Assembly: GCA_019084025.1 (NCBI GenBank)
Contig: JAHRBI010000002.1
Coordinates: 310,001-374,000 of the forward strand
Length of the DNA: 64,000 bases
Source of the DNA: Burkholderiaceae bacterium DAT-1
GTDB lineage: Bacteria > Pseudomonadota > Gammaproteobacteria > Burkholderiales > Chitinimonadaceae
Reading direction: 5' to 3'
Of the stretch, positions 18,710 to 28,354 are shown piece after piece. A model generated the notes under the pieces. It searched no databases. It had not been told where the DNA came from and saw only the letters and a list, made by a program, of their open reading frames with translations. The first letter of the stretch is position 1. Every line of letters begins with the position of its first letter. The translations under genes were made by a program, and so were the position numbers.

Positions 18710-20719
18710 TTGAGGACAAATCGTCTCGTCACTGCCTTGTGTGGATGCTTTGCCGTTTTGCTTTTGCTTCCCATGACTCTATGGGGAGCCAGTGCAAATG
18801 AGAAACTGTCCCCACCGACCTTGGAAACACTCTATGCTGCTCCAGCCTATCAGTCCCCTGTTTTGTCACCGGATGGCAGCAAACTGGCGATCCTTAAACG
18901 CATAGATGGTCGCATGGCACTGGTGGTGCTCGATCTCGATCACAAATCAGTCAAAATCGCCTCTGCCAGTAAGGAGTGGGATATCGTCGATCCTTACTGG
19001 ATCAATAACAACCGGCTGGTATTCTCCATTTCCGATACCAAAGTTGTATGGTCGGAAAATCATGGTGGCGGATTATTTGCGGTGAATGCCGATGGGACAG
19101 GATTCCGCAGATTAGGCATGACGGTACAGCAAGCGATTGCAGAAAATGCGATCTATCGGCCGATGACTTTGCTTAGGCGGGTGGGCGATGGATCGAATGA
19201 TATCCTGGTCGAATATAACGAACGAAATAGCGATGATGGGTTTGGTGGGACGGATGTTTATCTGCTGGATACCACCAACGGTCGGAAAAAATTGCTGTCC
19301 TTTGTCAGTCCCGGCCACGTTCAAGGCTGGATTGTGGATGGAAATAATCAGGTGCGGGTTGCGGTGTCATTCGATAATGACGATGCCGCCAAGCAGGTTC
19401 GTACCACCGTCTATTATCGTGAACATAATGATGCAAAATGGCGTGTGATGACATCTTATCTTTATGGAGAGGCTGGATTTTCTCCGCTAAGATTTGATGC
19501 TGATAATCAAACACTCTACGTAACCGGTCGAACCGACGAAGATAAAAATGCCATTTATAAATGGGATTTTGAGCATGGAAAGCCGGGGGAGCTGTTAATT
19601 GCACATCCTCAAGCGGATGTCGAGGGCGGCTTGATTACCGATCAGCAAGGCAAAGTCATTGCCGTGCTGGTGAATGCGCTGATGCCCGAGATGTATTATT
19701 TCGATGAGGAACGGGCAAATTTGCAGGCGCAAATTGATGCTGTCCTACCCGGACGAATTAATTATATTCAGGTCGCTGGCAAACGCGCAATTGTTTACAG
19801 CCAGGCTGAAACTGATATGGGCAGAGTCTATTTTATGGATGTCGAAAAGCTGCGGCTGGAGCAGCTTTTTGACTCAAGCCCCGATATTCATCCCGACGCC
19901 ATGGGGCATGCGCGTGCATACGCCTACAAGGCCAGAGATGGATTGGATATTCCGGCGTATCTCACACTCCCACCCGGTGGGGCGAAGAAGCTGCCGCTCG
20001 TGGCCTATATTCATGGCGGCCCAGATGTCAGAGATACCTGGGGATATGATCCAATCGTTCAGCAACTTGCAACTGCAGGATATGCCGTCTTTCAACCCCA
20101 GTTCCGGATGAGTACCGGTTTTGGCTGGAAGCTATTCCGTTCTGGCTGGAAACAATGGGGATTGACGATGCAGGATGATATTACCGATGGCATCCAGCAA
20201 TTGGTTGATGATGGCATTGTCGATCCGGCGCGTATCTGCATCATGGGTGCCAGCTATGGTGGCTATGCGGCAATGTATGGTGTCGCCAAGACGCCGGATC
20301 TGTATAAATGCGCGGTGAACTTTGTCGGCGTGACCGATATCAGCCTGTTGTACTCCGTTACGTGGGGCGATACCGCGGGCAGTGCATTTGCAAAATATAG
20401 CCTGAAAGATATGCATGGCGATCCCGATAAGGATCAGGATTACATGCGGAAAGCTTCCGTGCTTGAAAATGCAGATAAAATCAAAGCCCCCGTACTCATG
20501 GCGTATGGTTCTGATGATATTCGGGTGCCGCTGATTCATGGTCAGCGTATTCGCGATCTACTTCAGAAAAAAGGCAATACGGTTGAGTGGAAAGTGTATG
20601 CCGGTGAAGGACACGGATGGTCTAAGCTTGAAAATCGCTTGGATTGGGCGGCGCGTTTCCAGTCTTTTATAGACCGGTATATTGGTGATTGCGCAGATAG
20701 CAGTAAGTCTGGCAATTAA
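18710..20719 (+). CDS. Secreted S9 family prolyl oligopeptidase-like peptidase
   Basis: A 669-residue serine peptidase of the prolyl oligopeptidase family (S9), probably periplasmic. An N-terminal signal peptide (residues about 1-29) is followed by a beta-propeller region and a C-terminal alpha/beta hydrolase domain with the triad Ser in GASYGGYAAM, Asp in YGSDDIRVP and His in GEGHGW. The start is taken as TTG at 18710, since AAGGAG (18698-18703) is six bases upstream; a GTG at 18668 lacks such a site. The middle of the gene is visibly poorer in GC (about 37-43% in sampled lines) than miaA or adk, suggesting later acquisition. Peptide substrate is unknown. Confidence 0.88.
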   Translation: MRTNRLVTALCGCFAVLLLLPMTLWGASANEKLSPPTLETLYAAPAYQSPVLSPDGSKLAILKRIDGRMALVVLDLDHKSVKIASASKEWDIVDPYWINNNRLVFSISDTKVVWSENHGGGLFAVNADGTGFRRLGMTVQQAIAENAIYRPMTLLRRVGDGSNDILVEYNERNSDDGFGGTDVYLLDTTNGRKKLLSFVSPGHVQGWIVDGNNQVRVAVSFDNDDAAKQVRTTVYYREHNDAKWRVMTSYLYGEAGFSPLRFDADNQTLYVTGRTDEDKNAIYKWDFEHGKPGELLIAHPQADVEGGLITDQQGKVIAVLVNALMPEMYYFDEERANLQAQIDAVLPGRINYIQVAGKRAIVYSQAETDMGRVYFMDVEKLRLEQLFDSSPDIHPDAMGHARAYAYKARDGLDIPAYLTLPPGGAKKLPLVAYIHGGPDVRDTWGYDPIVQQLATAGYAVFQPQFRMSTGFGWKLFRSGWKQWGLTMQDDITDGIQQLVDDGIVDPARICIMGASYGGYAAMYGVAKTPDLYKCAVNFVGVTDISLLYSVTWGDTAGSAFAKYSLKDMHGDPDKDQDYMRKASVLENADKIKAPVLMAYGSDDIRVPLIHGQRIRDLLQKKGNTVEWKVYAGEGHGWSKLENRLDWAARFQSFIDRYIGDCADSSKSGN

Positions 20720-20825
20720 TGATCCTAAACCGGCCTGATTGATTCGCGTGAAATGGCCGTACTTACGTGGGTGAGTGCGGTCTTCACACGACGTAAAACA
20801 GGATACTTTAACTGGATGAATGGCC

Positions 20826-20862
20826 AAAAAAAATCGGCCGCCCTTGATGGGTACGGCCGATT
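20826..20862 (-). terminator. Rho-independent terminator of the adk operon
   Basis: AATCGGCCG (20832-20840) and CGGCCGATT (20854-20862) form a 9-bp stem with a 13-base loop. Reading the minus strand the stem is followed by a run of eight T (A-run at 20826-20833). It lies 20 bases past the adk stop. Confidence 0.9.
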
Positions 20863-20881
20863 GCGTTGCGATCAATCCTGA

Positions 20882-21553
<672 letters not shown>

Positions 21554-21594
21554 TTAAGGTTGAGTGTTGTGTAGCCCTGCGGGAGACGTATGCC

Positions 21595-22383
21595 TCAACC
21601 GTACAGGGCTTGCCAGCGTGCGCGGGTGCGATCCAGATCGGCCGGGGTGTCCACGCCCGCTTCGGGAGCGTGTTCGACAACAGCCATGCCGATCTTGTAA
21701 CCGTGCCAGAGCACGCGTAGTTGTTCCAGTGCTTCAAACTGCTCCATGGCGCAGGGGGACAGACGCTGGTATTGCCTGAGAAATCCGGCCCGGTAGCCAT
21801 AAATACCAATATGGCGCATCACGGGGAGTGCTGCCGGTAATGCGCTTTGCGGCGGAGGACTGTCTTGTCCGGCAAACGCATCCCGCGCCCATGGAATGGG
21901 TGCACGACTAAAGTAGAGCGCGTTGGCGGCGTGGTCAAGCACAACCTTGACGACATTGGGATTAAACAGGTCATCCGTGGTAGAAATCGCATGGCAGGCA
22001 CTGGCCATGACCAGATTTTCGTTGCACTGCAACATTTGTGCAACAGCATCGATCAGGGCAGGATCAATCAGCGGTTCATCTCCCTGAACATTCACGATCA
22101 CGGCTTCATCCGGCAGACCCAGCAGATCGGCTGCTTCGGCCAGACGCTCGGTGCCGGATTGATGGTCGACGCGGGTCATCAGAACCTTGAATCCGTGCGC
22201 TTCTACCGGAGCAGCAATACGCGAATCATCGGCGGCCACGTAAACGGCACAGGCCTGACTGAGGCTGGCGCGTTCGGCCGTACGGACGATCAGAGGCTTG
22301 CCTGCAAGATCGGCCAGCATCTTTTCCGGAAAACGGCTGGAGGCCAGACGTGCCGGAATCAGGGCAATATAGGGCGCACTCAC
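21595..22383 (-). CDS. kdsB: 3-deoxy-manno-octulosonate cytidylyltransferase
   Basis: A 262-residue enzyme that activates Kdo with CTP to CMP-Kdo for lipopolysaccharide core synthesis. Visible motifs are [22 protein letters not shown] at the N-terminus and [11 protein letters not shown] (about 99-109). The start codon is GTG at 22383, overlapping the stop of the upstream Trm112-like gene by four bases (GTGA), which indicates translational coupling. Residues [15 protein letters not shown] carry the Kdo/metal site region. Length is normal. Confidence 0.95.
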   Translation of the reverse strand: MSAPYIALIPARLASSRFPEKMLADLAGKPLIVRTAERASLSQACAVYVAADDSRIAAPVEAHGFKVLMTRVDHQSGTERLAEAADLLGLPDEAVIVNVQGDEPLIDPALIDAVAQMLQCNENLVMASACHAISTTDDLFNPNVVKVVLDHAANALYFSRAPIPWARDAFAGQDSPPPQSALPAALPVMRHIGIYGYRAGFLRQYQRLSPCAMEQFEALEQLRVLWHGYKIGMAVVEHAPEAGVDTPADLDRTRARWQALYG

Positions 22384-22565
22384 GCCGGAAACGCTTCTTC
22401 TGGGCCGAGTTCGCGGGCTTCGTTTTCCAGCATAACTGGAATACCATCACGAACCGGGAAGGCGACTCGGTCACCCTTGCAGATCAGTTCATTGCTGGCG
22501 CGATGATGATGGAGCGGGCCCTTGCAAATGGGGCAGACAAGAATTTCAAGCAGTTTGGCGTCCAT
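22380..22565 (-). CDS. Trm112 family protein (YcaR-like)
   Basis: A 61-residue small zinc-ribbon-like protein. It has CPICKGPL near the N-terminus and [20 protein letters not shown], the YcaR/Trm112 signature. YcaR-type genes are usually found between lpxK and kdsB, as here. The eukaryotic homologue activates methyltransferases, but the bacterial role is not settled. The start at 22565 (MDAKLLEIL) matches homologues; an ATG two codons earlier (22571) is possible. Its stop overlaps the kdsB GTG. Confidence 0.88.
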   Translation of the reverse strand: MDAKLLEILVCPICKGPLHHHRASNELICKGDRVAFPVRDGIPVMLENEARELGPEEAFPA

Positions 22566-22593
22566 GGACATCTCGTGACGTTGAGCAGAGGAA

Positions 22594-23580
22594 TTACCTG
22601 AGCCGATGATCAATCAGATCGGCAAGTGCCGGATCGATGTGAGCATCCACCGGCACCACCCATATTCTAACACCTGCAGGCAGATTCAGTCCGGCTAGCT
22701 TGACGGCATCTTTCTCGGTCACTAATACCGGTGCATCCGTCAGTGCAGCAATATCCTGCGGCGTATAGGCGTGGTGGTCAGGGAAGGGGTGTTCGATGAC
22801 GCTCAGGCCAGCGTGTACAAGTGTCGTAAAAAAGCGCGGCGGATGCCCGATGCCAGCAACGGCGTGTACCTGCTGCCCGGCAAATTCGCTCAACGGGCGG
22901 CTGTCATCAGGTTGACCCAAACGATAAACATGCTGCGGTGCAAGATGCATCGAATAGGTATATGGATGGGCAGGCAGGCCGGTTTGATCCGAACCATTTA
23001 CAATCCATACATCGCAACGGGCGCCGCGTGAGACGGACTCTCTGAGCGGCCCTGCAGGCAATCGCCAGCCATTGCCAAACCCGCGCTGGCCATCAATGAC
23101 CAGTACTTCAATGTCGCGGTCGAGTGCGTAATGCTGCAAGCCGTCGTCGCAGATCAATACATTTACATCAGGGTGTGCCGCCAGCAATGCATGGCCGGCG
23201 TCGGCACGCCTGCGTCCAATCCAGATCGGGCAAATGCTGCGCGCGGCAATCAGGCTCGGTTCATCCCCAAATCGTGCGGGATCTGCGTGTGTCGGGACGG
23301 CAATCGGACCTGCCTCACTGCCACCGTAGCCACGGCTAATGATGCCCGGACGGCATCCTCGCGCCTTGAGTATGGCGGCCAGCCAGAGGGTAGCAGGGGT
23401 CTTGCCTGCGCCACCTGCGGTAATGTTGCCGACAACGATGACTGGAACAGGGAGCCGGGTCGACTTGAGCCATCCGAGGCGAAATCCAAAACGGCGGACG
23501 CCCGAAAGCAACGCGAACAATGCTGAAAAAGGCAGCAGCGGCCACAGAGTGTGCCGCTGCCAGTGAGACTCAATGCGCAT
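22594..23580 (-). CDS. lpxK: Tetraacyldisaccharide 4'-kinase
   Basis: A 328-residue inner-membrane-associated kinase that phosphorylates the 4' position of the lipid A disaccharide precursor to give lipid IVA. A hydrophobic N-terminal segment (about 13-30) serves membrane attachment. The P-loop-like [15 protein letters not shown] (about 50-64) and the [14 protein letters not shown] motif (about 140-153) define the family. The ATG overlaps the exbD stop by one base (TAATG), so the two genes are coupled. Confidence 0.95.
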   Translation of the reverse strand: MRIESHWQRHTLWPLLPFSALFALLSGVRRFGFRLGWLKSTRLPVPVIVVGNITAGGAGKTPATLWLAAILKARGCRPGIISRGYGGSEAGPIAVPTHADPARFGDEPSLIAARSICPIWIGRRRADAGHALLAAHPDVNVLICDDGLQHYALDRDIEVLVIDGQRGFGNGWRLPAGPLRESVSRGARCDVWIVNGSDQTGLPAHPYTYSMHLAPQHVYRLGQPDDSRPLSEFAGQQVHAVAGIGHPPRFFTTLVHAGLSVIEHPFPDHHAYTPQDIAALTDAPVLVTEKDAVKLAGLNLPAGVRIWVVPVDAHIDPALADLIDHRLR

Positions 23581-23999
23581 TATTGCGGGGTTTGCGTCGT
23601 AAAGGTGAGGCGGGCGTAACCTGCCAGTCGTGCCGCTTCCATGATGTTGACGACCGACTGGTGGCTGGACGAGCCATCGGCATTAATCACGATCAGCGGG
23701 TTATCGATTCCCTGAGCTGCAGTACGAAGCTCGTTTGCCAGCGCCTCAACGCCGCCAAAGCTGATGCGTTTGTTGTTGATGGCATACTGACCGGACGCGG
23801 TAACGGCAATATCGATCTGCTGCGTTTTTTGCTGTTTGTCTTTTTCAGCATTGGCAGTAGGCAGATTGATCTTGAGATCGGCAAACTTCGAGTAAGTGGT
23901 TGTTGCCATCAGAAAGATCAGAATCACCAGCATCACGTCAATCAACGGGATAAGGTTCATTTCCGGTTCTTCACGGTGGCGTCCGCGGCGAAAGTTCAT
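23580..23999 (-). CDS. exbD: ExbD/TolR family biopolymer transport protein
   Basis: A 139-residue protein with a short basic cytoplasmic start, one transmembrane helix (LIPLIDVMLVILIFLMATT, about 16-34) containing the essential Asp, and a periplasmic domain. Together with ExbB it converts proton motive force into energy for a TonB- or Tol-type system; no tonB, tolA or tolB is in the window, so the partner is unknown. In related bacteria this pair upstream of lpxK is often annotated exbBD. The ATG at 23999 has GAGGAGC upstream; an earlier ATG would add 13 non-homologous residues. Confidence 0.88.
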   Translation of the reverse strand: MNFRRGRHREEPEMNLIPLIDVMLVILIFLMATTTYSKFADLKINLPTANAEKDKQQKTQQIDIAVTASGQYAINNKRISFGGVEALANELRTAAQGIDNPLIVINADGSSSHQSVVNIMEAARLAGYARLTFTTQTPQ

Positions 24000-24009
24000 G
24001 TGGTGCTCC

Positions 24010-24615
24010 TCAGGTACGATCGCCGTGAACCACTTCAACCAGCTTGATGGCCTGCTGCTCCATCTCCACTAGATAGCCGTCCACCAGGCCGCGGAAGTGA
24101 CGGTAGAAAATGTGTGAAGGAATGGCCACGATAATGCCGAAGGCGGTGTTGTACAGCGCAACCGAAATACCATGTGCCAGTGCTGCGGGGTTAGAGCCTG
24201 TGGCCGATTGTGAACCGAAAATTTCGATCATCCCGATCACCGTACCTAAGAGACCCAGCAGCGGTGCAGAGGTGGCCAGCGTGCCCAGCGTAGTCATGAA
24301 ACGCTCTAGATCATGCGCCACCTGACGACCCGATTCCTCGATCGACTCTTTCATGATTTCGCGGGAGCTCTTCACGTTTTTCAGGCCGGCAGCCAGAACA
24401 CGGCCAAGCGGGGAGTTGGACTGCAGGCGGGACAGCATATCGGCAGTCACACCGCTTTGCTTGTATTCCTGAACCGCAACTGCGAGGAGCCCATCAGGCA
24501 TGACTTGCGAGCGGCGAAGGCTGAAAATACGCTCGATGATGACGGCAACTGCAAGAATGGATGCGATGAGAATGGCATAAATTGGCCAGCCTGCGGCTTG
24601 GAGAATGGCGAGCAT
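24010..24615 (-). CDS. exbB: MotA/TolQ/ExbB family proton channel protein
   Basis: A 201-residue inner-membrane protein with three predicted helices: the first near residues 8-28, then a paired set after residue 100 with the family pattern LLGLLGTVIGMIEIF and AFGIIVAIPSHIFYRHF. ExbB pentamers surround ExbD and conduct protons. It is the first gene of the minus-strand group; exbD starts 10 bases after its stop. The divergent gap to xseA (362 bases) must hold its promoter. Confidence 0.9.
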   Translation of the reverse strand: MLAILQAAGWPIYAILIASILAVAVIIERIFSLRRSQVMPDGLLAVAVQEYKQSGVTADMLSRLQSNSPLGRVLAAGLKNVKSSREIMKESIEESGRQVAHDLERFMTTLGTLATSAPLLGLLGTVIGMIEIFGSQSATGSNPAALAHGISVALYNTAFGIIVAIPSHIFYRHFRGLVDGYLVEMEQQAIKLVEVVHGDRT

Positions 24616-24977
24616 GGATAAGTGTTCCTGCTGAAAGGGTTCAAATTTCGCGTAACTTTAGCCCGTGCGAGACGGGACCTGCAAGCAGACAATTGACCTT
24701 TCATCAAAGTTCACTTGATTTACAAAATCCTTGCGCTACGAGGGTTTGTGGACTTGTTCACCGAAGTTGTGGATAACTTTGTGGGCAACGGTGTGTAAAC
24801 ACGCCAAACCCCCGATATGACTGGATTTCTGTTGAGTTGCTGTTTTTTTACGCATGCCAAAAAAGATGTTTAAAAACATATACATAAGCATTTTCTTGTG
24901 TGGCAGGCATGGTAGTTTGCGGCCGATTTGGATATATTCTTGCGGATGTGGATGAAATGCGGTCGGAGAGAATTGTT
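24616..24977. other. Divergent intergenic region exbB-xseA, AT-rich
   Basis: This 362-base gap holds no gene. It must contain promoters for both directions. It carries a row of DnaA-box-like 9-mers (24747-24800) followed by an AT-rich stretch with runs of T and A (about 24830-24900). A possible -10 TATATT lies at 24933-24938 before xseA, without a good -35. Confidence 0.6.
24747..24800 (+). promoter_or_regulatory. Cluster of DnaA-box-like 9-mers
   Basis: TGTGGATAA at 24768-24776 is an exact match to the DnaA box (TTATCCACA on the other strand). In the same orientation are TGTGGACTT (24747-24755), TGTGGGCAA (24780-24788) and TGTGTAAAC (24792-24800). The last three starts are exactly 12 bases apart. 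GTGGACTTGTTCAC (24748-24761) is also an imperfect palindrome, so a different regulator could bind. Binding by DnaA is inference. Confidence 0.4.
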
Positions 24978-26327
24978 ATGACTTTGTCAAGCCTTGACCG
25001 TGTGGTTTCGGTTTCCGAATTAAATCGACAAGCGAGGCTGTTGCTCGAATCTTCGCTGCCGCAAATGTGGATAGGCGGGGAAATTTCCAATCTAACCGTT
25101 GCAGCAAGTGGACACTTGTACTTCACGCTCAAGGATGCGCAGGCACAGGTGCGTTCAGTGATGTTTCGGACGCGAGCCGCACTGTTGCCATTTCGCCCCA
25201 AAGAGGGGTTGAAAGTAGAGGCGCGTGCGCAAATTAGTTTGTACGAAGCACGCGGTGATTATCAGCTGCTCATCGAAGCGATGCGTCCTGCCGGAGTGGG
25301 CGCATTGTTTGAAGCCTATGAAAAGCTGCGATTGGCGTTAGCGCAGGAAGGCTTGTTCGATGCTGCGCGCAAGCGGCCGCTGCCGGGAATGTCGCGGACC
25401 ATTGGCATCGTGACCAGTCCACAGGCTGCGGCGCTGCAGGATGTGCTGAGTGTGCTGCGTGCGCGTGCGCCTTATGTTCGGGTGGTTCTGTATCCGGTGC
25501 CGGTACAGGGTGCTGGGGCGGCTGAGAAGATCGCAGCCATGATTGATTGCGCGGCTAGTCGGGCAGAAGTTGATGTGCTGTTAGTTGTGCGCGGTGGCGG
25601 CAGCATTGAGGATTTATGGTCGTTCAATGAGGAAATCGTGGCGCGTGCCATTGCTCGCTGTTCGATACCCGTCGTATCTGGTGTCGGGCACGAAACGGAT
25701 ACGACCATCACCGATTTCGTAGCGGATGTACGTGCGCCAACGCCAACCGCAGCCGCAACACTGGTGGCACCCGCTCAGCTGCAGCTGCAATCGCAACTGG
25801 ATGCGCTCAAGCGACGCATGAGCATTGCCATGAGCCGTAGATTGGGCGAGCGCATGCAACGCGTGGATGGGCTGGCGCGCCGGCTGATTTCACCACGGCA
25901 GCGGCTGATGCTGCAGCGGGAGCGATTGAAGGGGGCGCAGGCGAGACTGGAGCGGCGCATGATGGTGACGCTGGAACAGCAGCGCTGGCGGTTTGCGTCG
26001 CTTAAATATCGGCATCAAGCGTGCAGGCCGCATCCGGCGGATAGCCTGCCCATGCTGACGCAAATGCAGCAGCGCCTGATACGGGCGCACGCGCACATGC
26101 TGGCACGCCTGAATACGCGGGTGACCCACGCCGAAAGCCGGCTGGCTGGATTGAATCCAGATGCTGTCCTGCAGCGCGGCTATGCCATTATCCACGATCG
26201 CAAGGGCAAGGTGATTCGGGGCGTGTCTGATCTGAAATCCGGTGATGCTATTTCGTTGCGCATGGCGGATGGTGACATCGCTGCGCGTATCGACAAGGCG
26301 GCCGAGCAGGGTGCGCTCGATTTCTGA
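24978..26327 (+). CDS. xseA: Exodeoxyribonuclease VII large subunit
   Basis: A 449-residue subunit of exonuclease VII, which degrades single-stranded DNA from both ends. The N-terminal OB-fold (VSVSELNRQARLLLE, then MWIGGEISNL, about residues 11-60) is followed by the catalytic core with GIVTSPQAAALQD, VVRGGGSIEDLWSFNEE and GHETDTTITD, and then a long coiled coil (about 260-390). The C-terminus has the LQRGYAI motif. The ATG at 24978 has GGAGAG upstream and starts at the conserved region. The small subunit xseB is not in the window. Confidence 0.95.
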   Translation: MTLSSLDRVVSVSELNRQARLLLESSLPQMWIGGEISNLTVAASGHLYFTLKDAQAQVRSVMFRTRAALLPFRPKEGLKVEARAQISLYEARGDYQLLIEAMRPAGVGALFEAYEKLRLALAQEGLFDAARKRPLPGMSRTIGIVTSPQAAALQDVLSVLRARAPYVRVVLYPVPVQGAGAAEKIAAMIDCAASRAEVDVLLVVRGGGSIEDLWSFNEEIVARAIARCSIPVVSGVGHETDTTITDFVADVRAPTPTAAATLVAPAQLQLQSQLDALKRRMSIAMSRRLGERMQRVDGLARRLISPRQRLMLQRERLKGAQARLERRMMVTLEQQRWRFASLKYRHQACRPHPADSLPMLTQMQQRLIRAHAHMLARLNTRVTHAESRLAGLNPDAVLQRGYAIIHDRKGKVIRGVSDLKSGDAISLRMADGDIAARIDKAAEQGALDF

Positions 26328-26329
26328 GC

Positions 26330-28354
26330 TTAACTCCTGAGCAGCGCCTCACGACCTGCAAGCCAGCGATTCAGATGCTGGTCGGCGACGCCGGGGGCAT
26401 TGCGGATCAGTTCTTCAGCCAGATCGCGTGCCGCATCCAGCAAATCCACGTCCTGCTCCAGATCGGCAAATCGCAGCATCGGGACGCCCGACTGCCGCGC
26501 GCCCAGAAACTCCCCCGGGCCACGGATACGCAAGTCTTCTCTCGCAATCACAAAGCCATCAGTGGATTCGTAGATCACCTTTAGCCGTGCCTTGGCTACC
26601 TCGCCCAGTGGCGTGGTGAACAGCAGGACACAATGCGATTCGCCACCACCGCGCCCCACGCGTCCGCGTAACTGATGCAATTGTGCCAGCCCCATGCGCT
26701 CGGCATGCTCGATCACCATCAGGGTCGCATTGGGGACATCCACACCGACTTCAATCACCGTGGTGGCCACTAGCACCGATAGTTCGCCCGATGCGAATGC
26801 GGCCATCACCGCGGCCTTCTCGGCAGGTTTCAGGCGTCCGTGCACCAGTCCCACCGGAATCGGCGCCAACATGCCCGAGAGCTGCTCCCATGTATCCACC
26901 GCCGTCTGAAGCTGAAGGGTTTCTGATTCCTCAATCAGCGGGCACACCCAGTAAGCCTGTCTGCCGCTCTCCACTACATGTTTAACGCGCGCCACCATCT
27001 CATCGCGACGTGCATCATTGATCAGATGCGTGCGGATGGGTGTACGGCCGGGTGGCAGTTCGTCAATCACGCTGACATCCAGATCAGCGTAATAGCTCAT
27101 GGCGAGCGTGCGCGGGATCGGCGTGGCCGACATCATCAATAGATGCGGCGATGCGCCCTTGCTGCGTAGCGCCAGACGCTGGTGCACGCCAAAGCGGTGT
27201 TGCTCGTCCACGATAACCAGACCCAGGCGCTCGAACTGTACCGTTTCCTGGAACAAAGCATGCGTACCCACCGCAATGGCGGCATGGCCCCCGGCAACAC
27301 GTTCGACGGCATGCGCCTTGTCCTTGGCTTTGAGCGAGCCGGCCAGCCAGACAATTTCCAGACCAAGGGGAGACAGCCATTCGCTGAACTTTTTCCAGTG
27401 CTGTTCCGCCAGAATTTCAGTCGGCGCCATCAAGGCAACCTGATAGCCGGCCTCGATTGCATCGAGTGCGGCGAGCGCCGACACAATGGTCTTGCCACTA
27501 CCCACGTCACCCTGCAGAAGACGCTGCATGGGATGACTGGAGGCCAGATCGCTGCGTATCTGCTTGAGTACCTTGCTCTGAGCGCCTGTCAGCTTGAAGG
27601 GCAGGCGTGCCAGCAAGGGTTCGGCCAGCTTGCCGGTGGCCTGAATCACGGGCGCCTGGTGCTCTCGACGACGCTGGTAGGCCAGACGCATGGAGAGCTG
27701 CTGTGCCAATAGCTCATCAAATTTCATGCGTTCCCATGCAGGATGGGTTCGGTCGGATAAGGCGGATAAGCGCACATCCGGCGGTGGCGCATGAAGACAT
27801 TTCACCGCATCGGCAAAGCCCATCAGATTGTGATGGTCAAGGATGCCCTGCGGCAGGGTATCGGTGAGCGGACATTGTTCCAGCGCATTCATGACCAGAC
27901 GGCGAATAGTGGCCTGATTGAGCCCATTCACCACGCCATATACGGGTGTTAGGGTTTCCGACAGCGAACTGGTATCGGTGACGACCCGGATCTTGGGGTG
28001 CACCATCTCATCGCCAAGAAAACCCCGTCTGATTTCACCCAGCAGGCGCACGCGCTTGCCCGTTGCCAGCTGCTGTTGCTGGCTGGGATAGAAATTCAGC
28101 AGGCGGACAATTAACTCGTCATTGGCTTCCTGAATGCGCGCCACCAGCTGCTTGCGCGGGCGGAACGTCACCTCCGAGCTGGTGACTGTGCCTTCCACCT
28201 GCACCGGTATGCCCATTGGCGCCTCTGCAATGGGGTAGAGCCGTGTTTCGTCCTCGTAACGCAGGGGAAGATGAAGCACCAGATCGAAACCACTGTGAAT
28301 GTGCAGCTTGGCGAGTTGATCGCGGCGGGATTTTGGGATGCGCTCGAAGTTCAT
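26330..28354 (-). CDS. recG: ATP-dependent DNA helicase RecG
   Basis: A 674-residue branch-migration helicase acting on stalled forks and recombination intermediates. An N-terminal wedge (OB) domain with LHLPLRYEDET precedes the helicase core: Walker A GDVGSGKTIV, DEQH in VIVDEQHRFGVHQR, MSATPIPRTL, and the QLRGRVGRGG motif VI. The ATG at 28354 overlaps the stop of the upstream DUF2520-TrmO gene (ATGA) and follows GAGGTGAG. It is convergent with xseA, two bases apart. Confidence 0.96.
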   Translation of the reverse strand: MNFERIPKSRRDQLAKLHIHSGFDLVLHLPLRYEDETRLYPIAEAPMGIPVQVEGTVTSSEVTFRPRKQLVARIQEANDELIVRLLNFYPSQQQQLATGKRVRLLGEIRRGFLGDEMVHPKIRVVTDTSSLSETLTPVYGVVNGLNQATIRRLVMNALEQCPLTDTLPQGILDHHNLMGFADAVKCLHAPPPDVRLSALSDRTHPAWERMKFDELLAQQLSMRLAYQRRREHQAPVIQATGKLAEPLLARLPFKLTGAQSKVLKQIRSDLASSHPMQRLLQGDVGSGKTIVSALAALDAIEAGYQVALMAPTEILAEQHWKKFSEWLSPLGLEIVWLAGSLKAKDKAHAVERVAGGHAAIAVGTHALFQETVQFERLGLVIVDEQHRFGVHQRLALRSKGASPHLLMMSATPIPRTLAMSYYADLDVSVIDELPPGRTPIRTHLINDARRDEMVARVKHVVESGRQAYWVCPLIEESETLQLQTAVDTWEQLSGMLAPIPVGLVHGRLKPAEKAAVMAAFASGELSVLVATTVIEVGVDVPNATLMVIEHAERMGLAQLHQLRGRVGRGGGESHCVLLFTTPLGEVAKARLKVIYESTDGFVIAREDLRIRGPGEFLGARQSGVPMLRFADLEQDVDLLDAARDLAEELIRNAPGVADQHLNRWLAGREALLRS

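Noticed and set aside
24616-24977. Replication origin
   Set aside because: DnaA-like boxes and AT-rich DNA are present, but no dnaA, dnaN, gidA or parAB gene is near and most boxes are imperfect. Reported only as a cluster.
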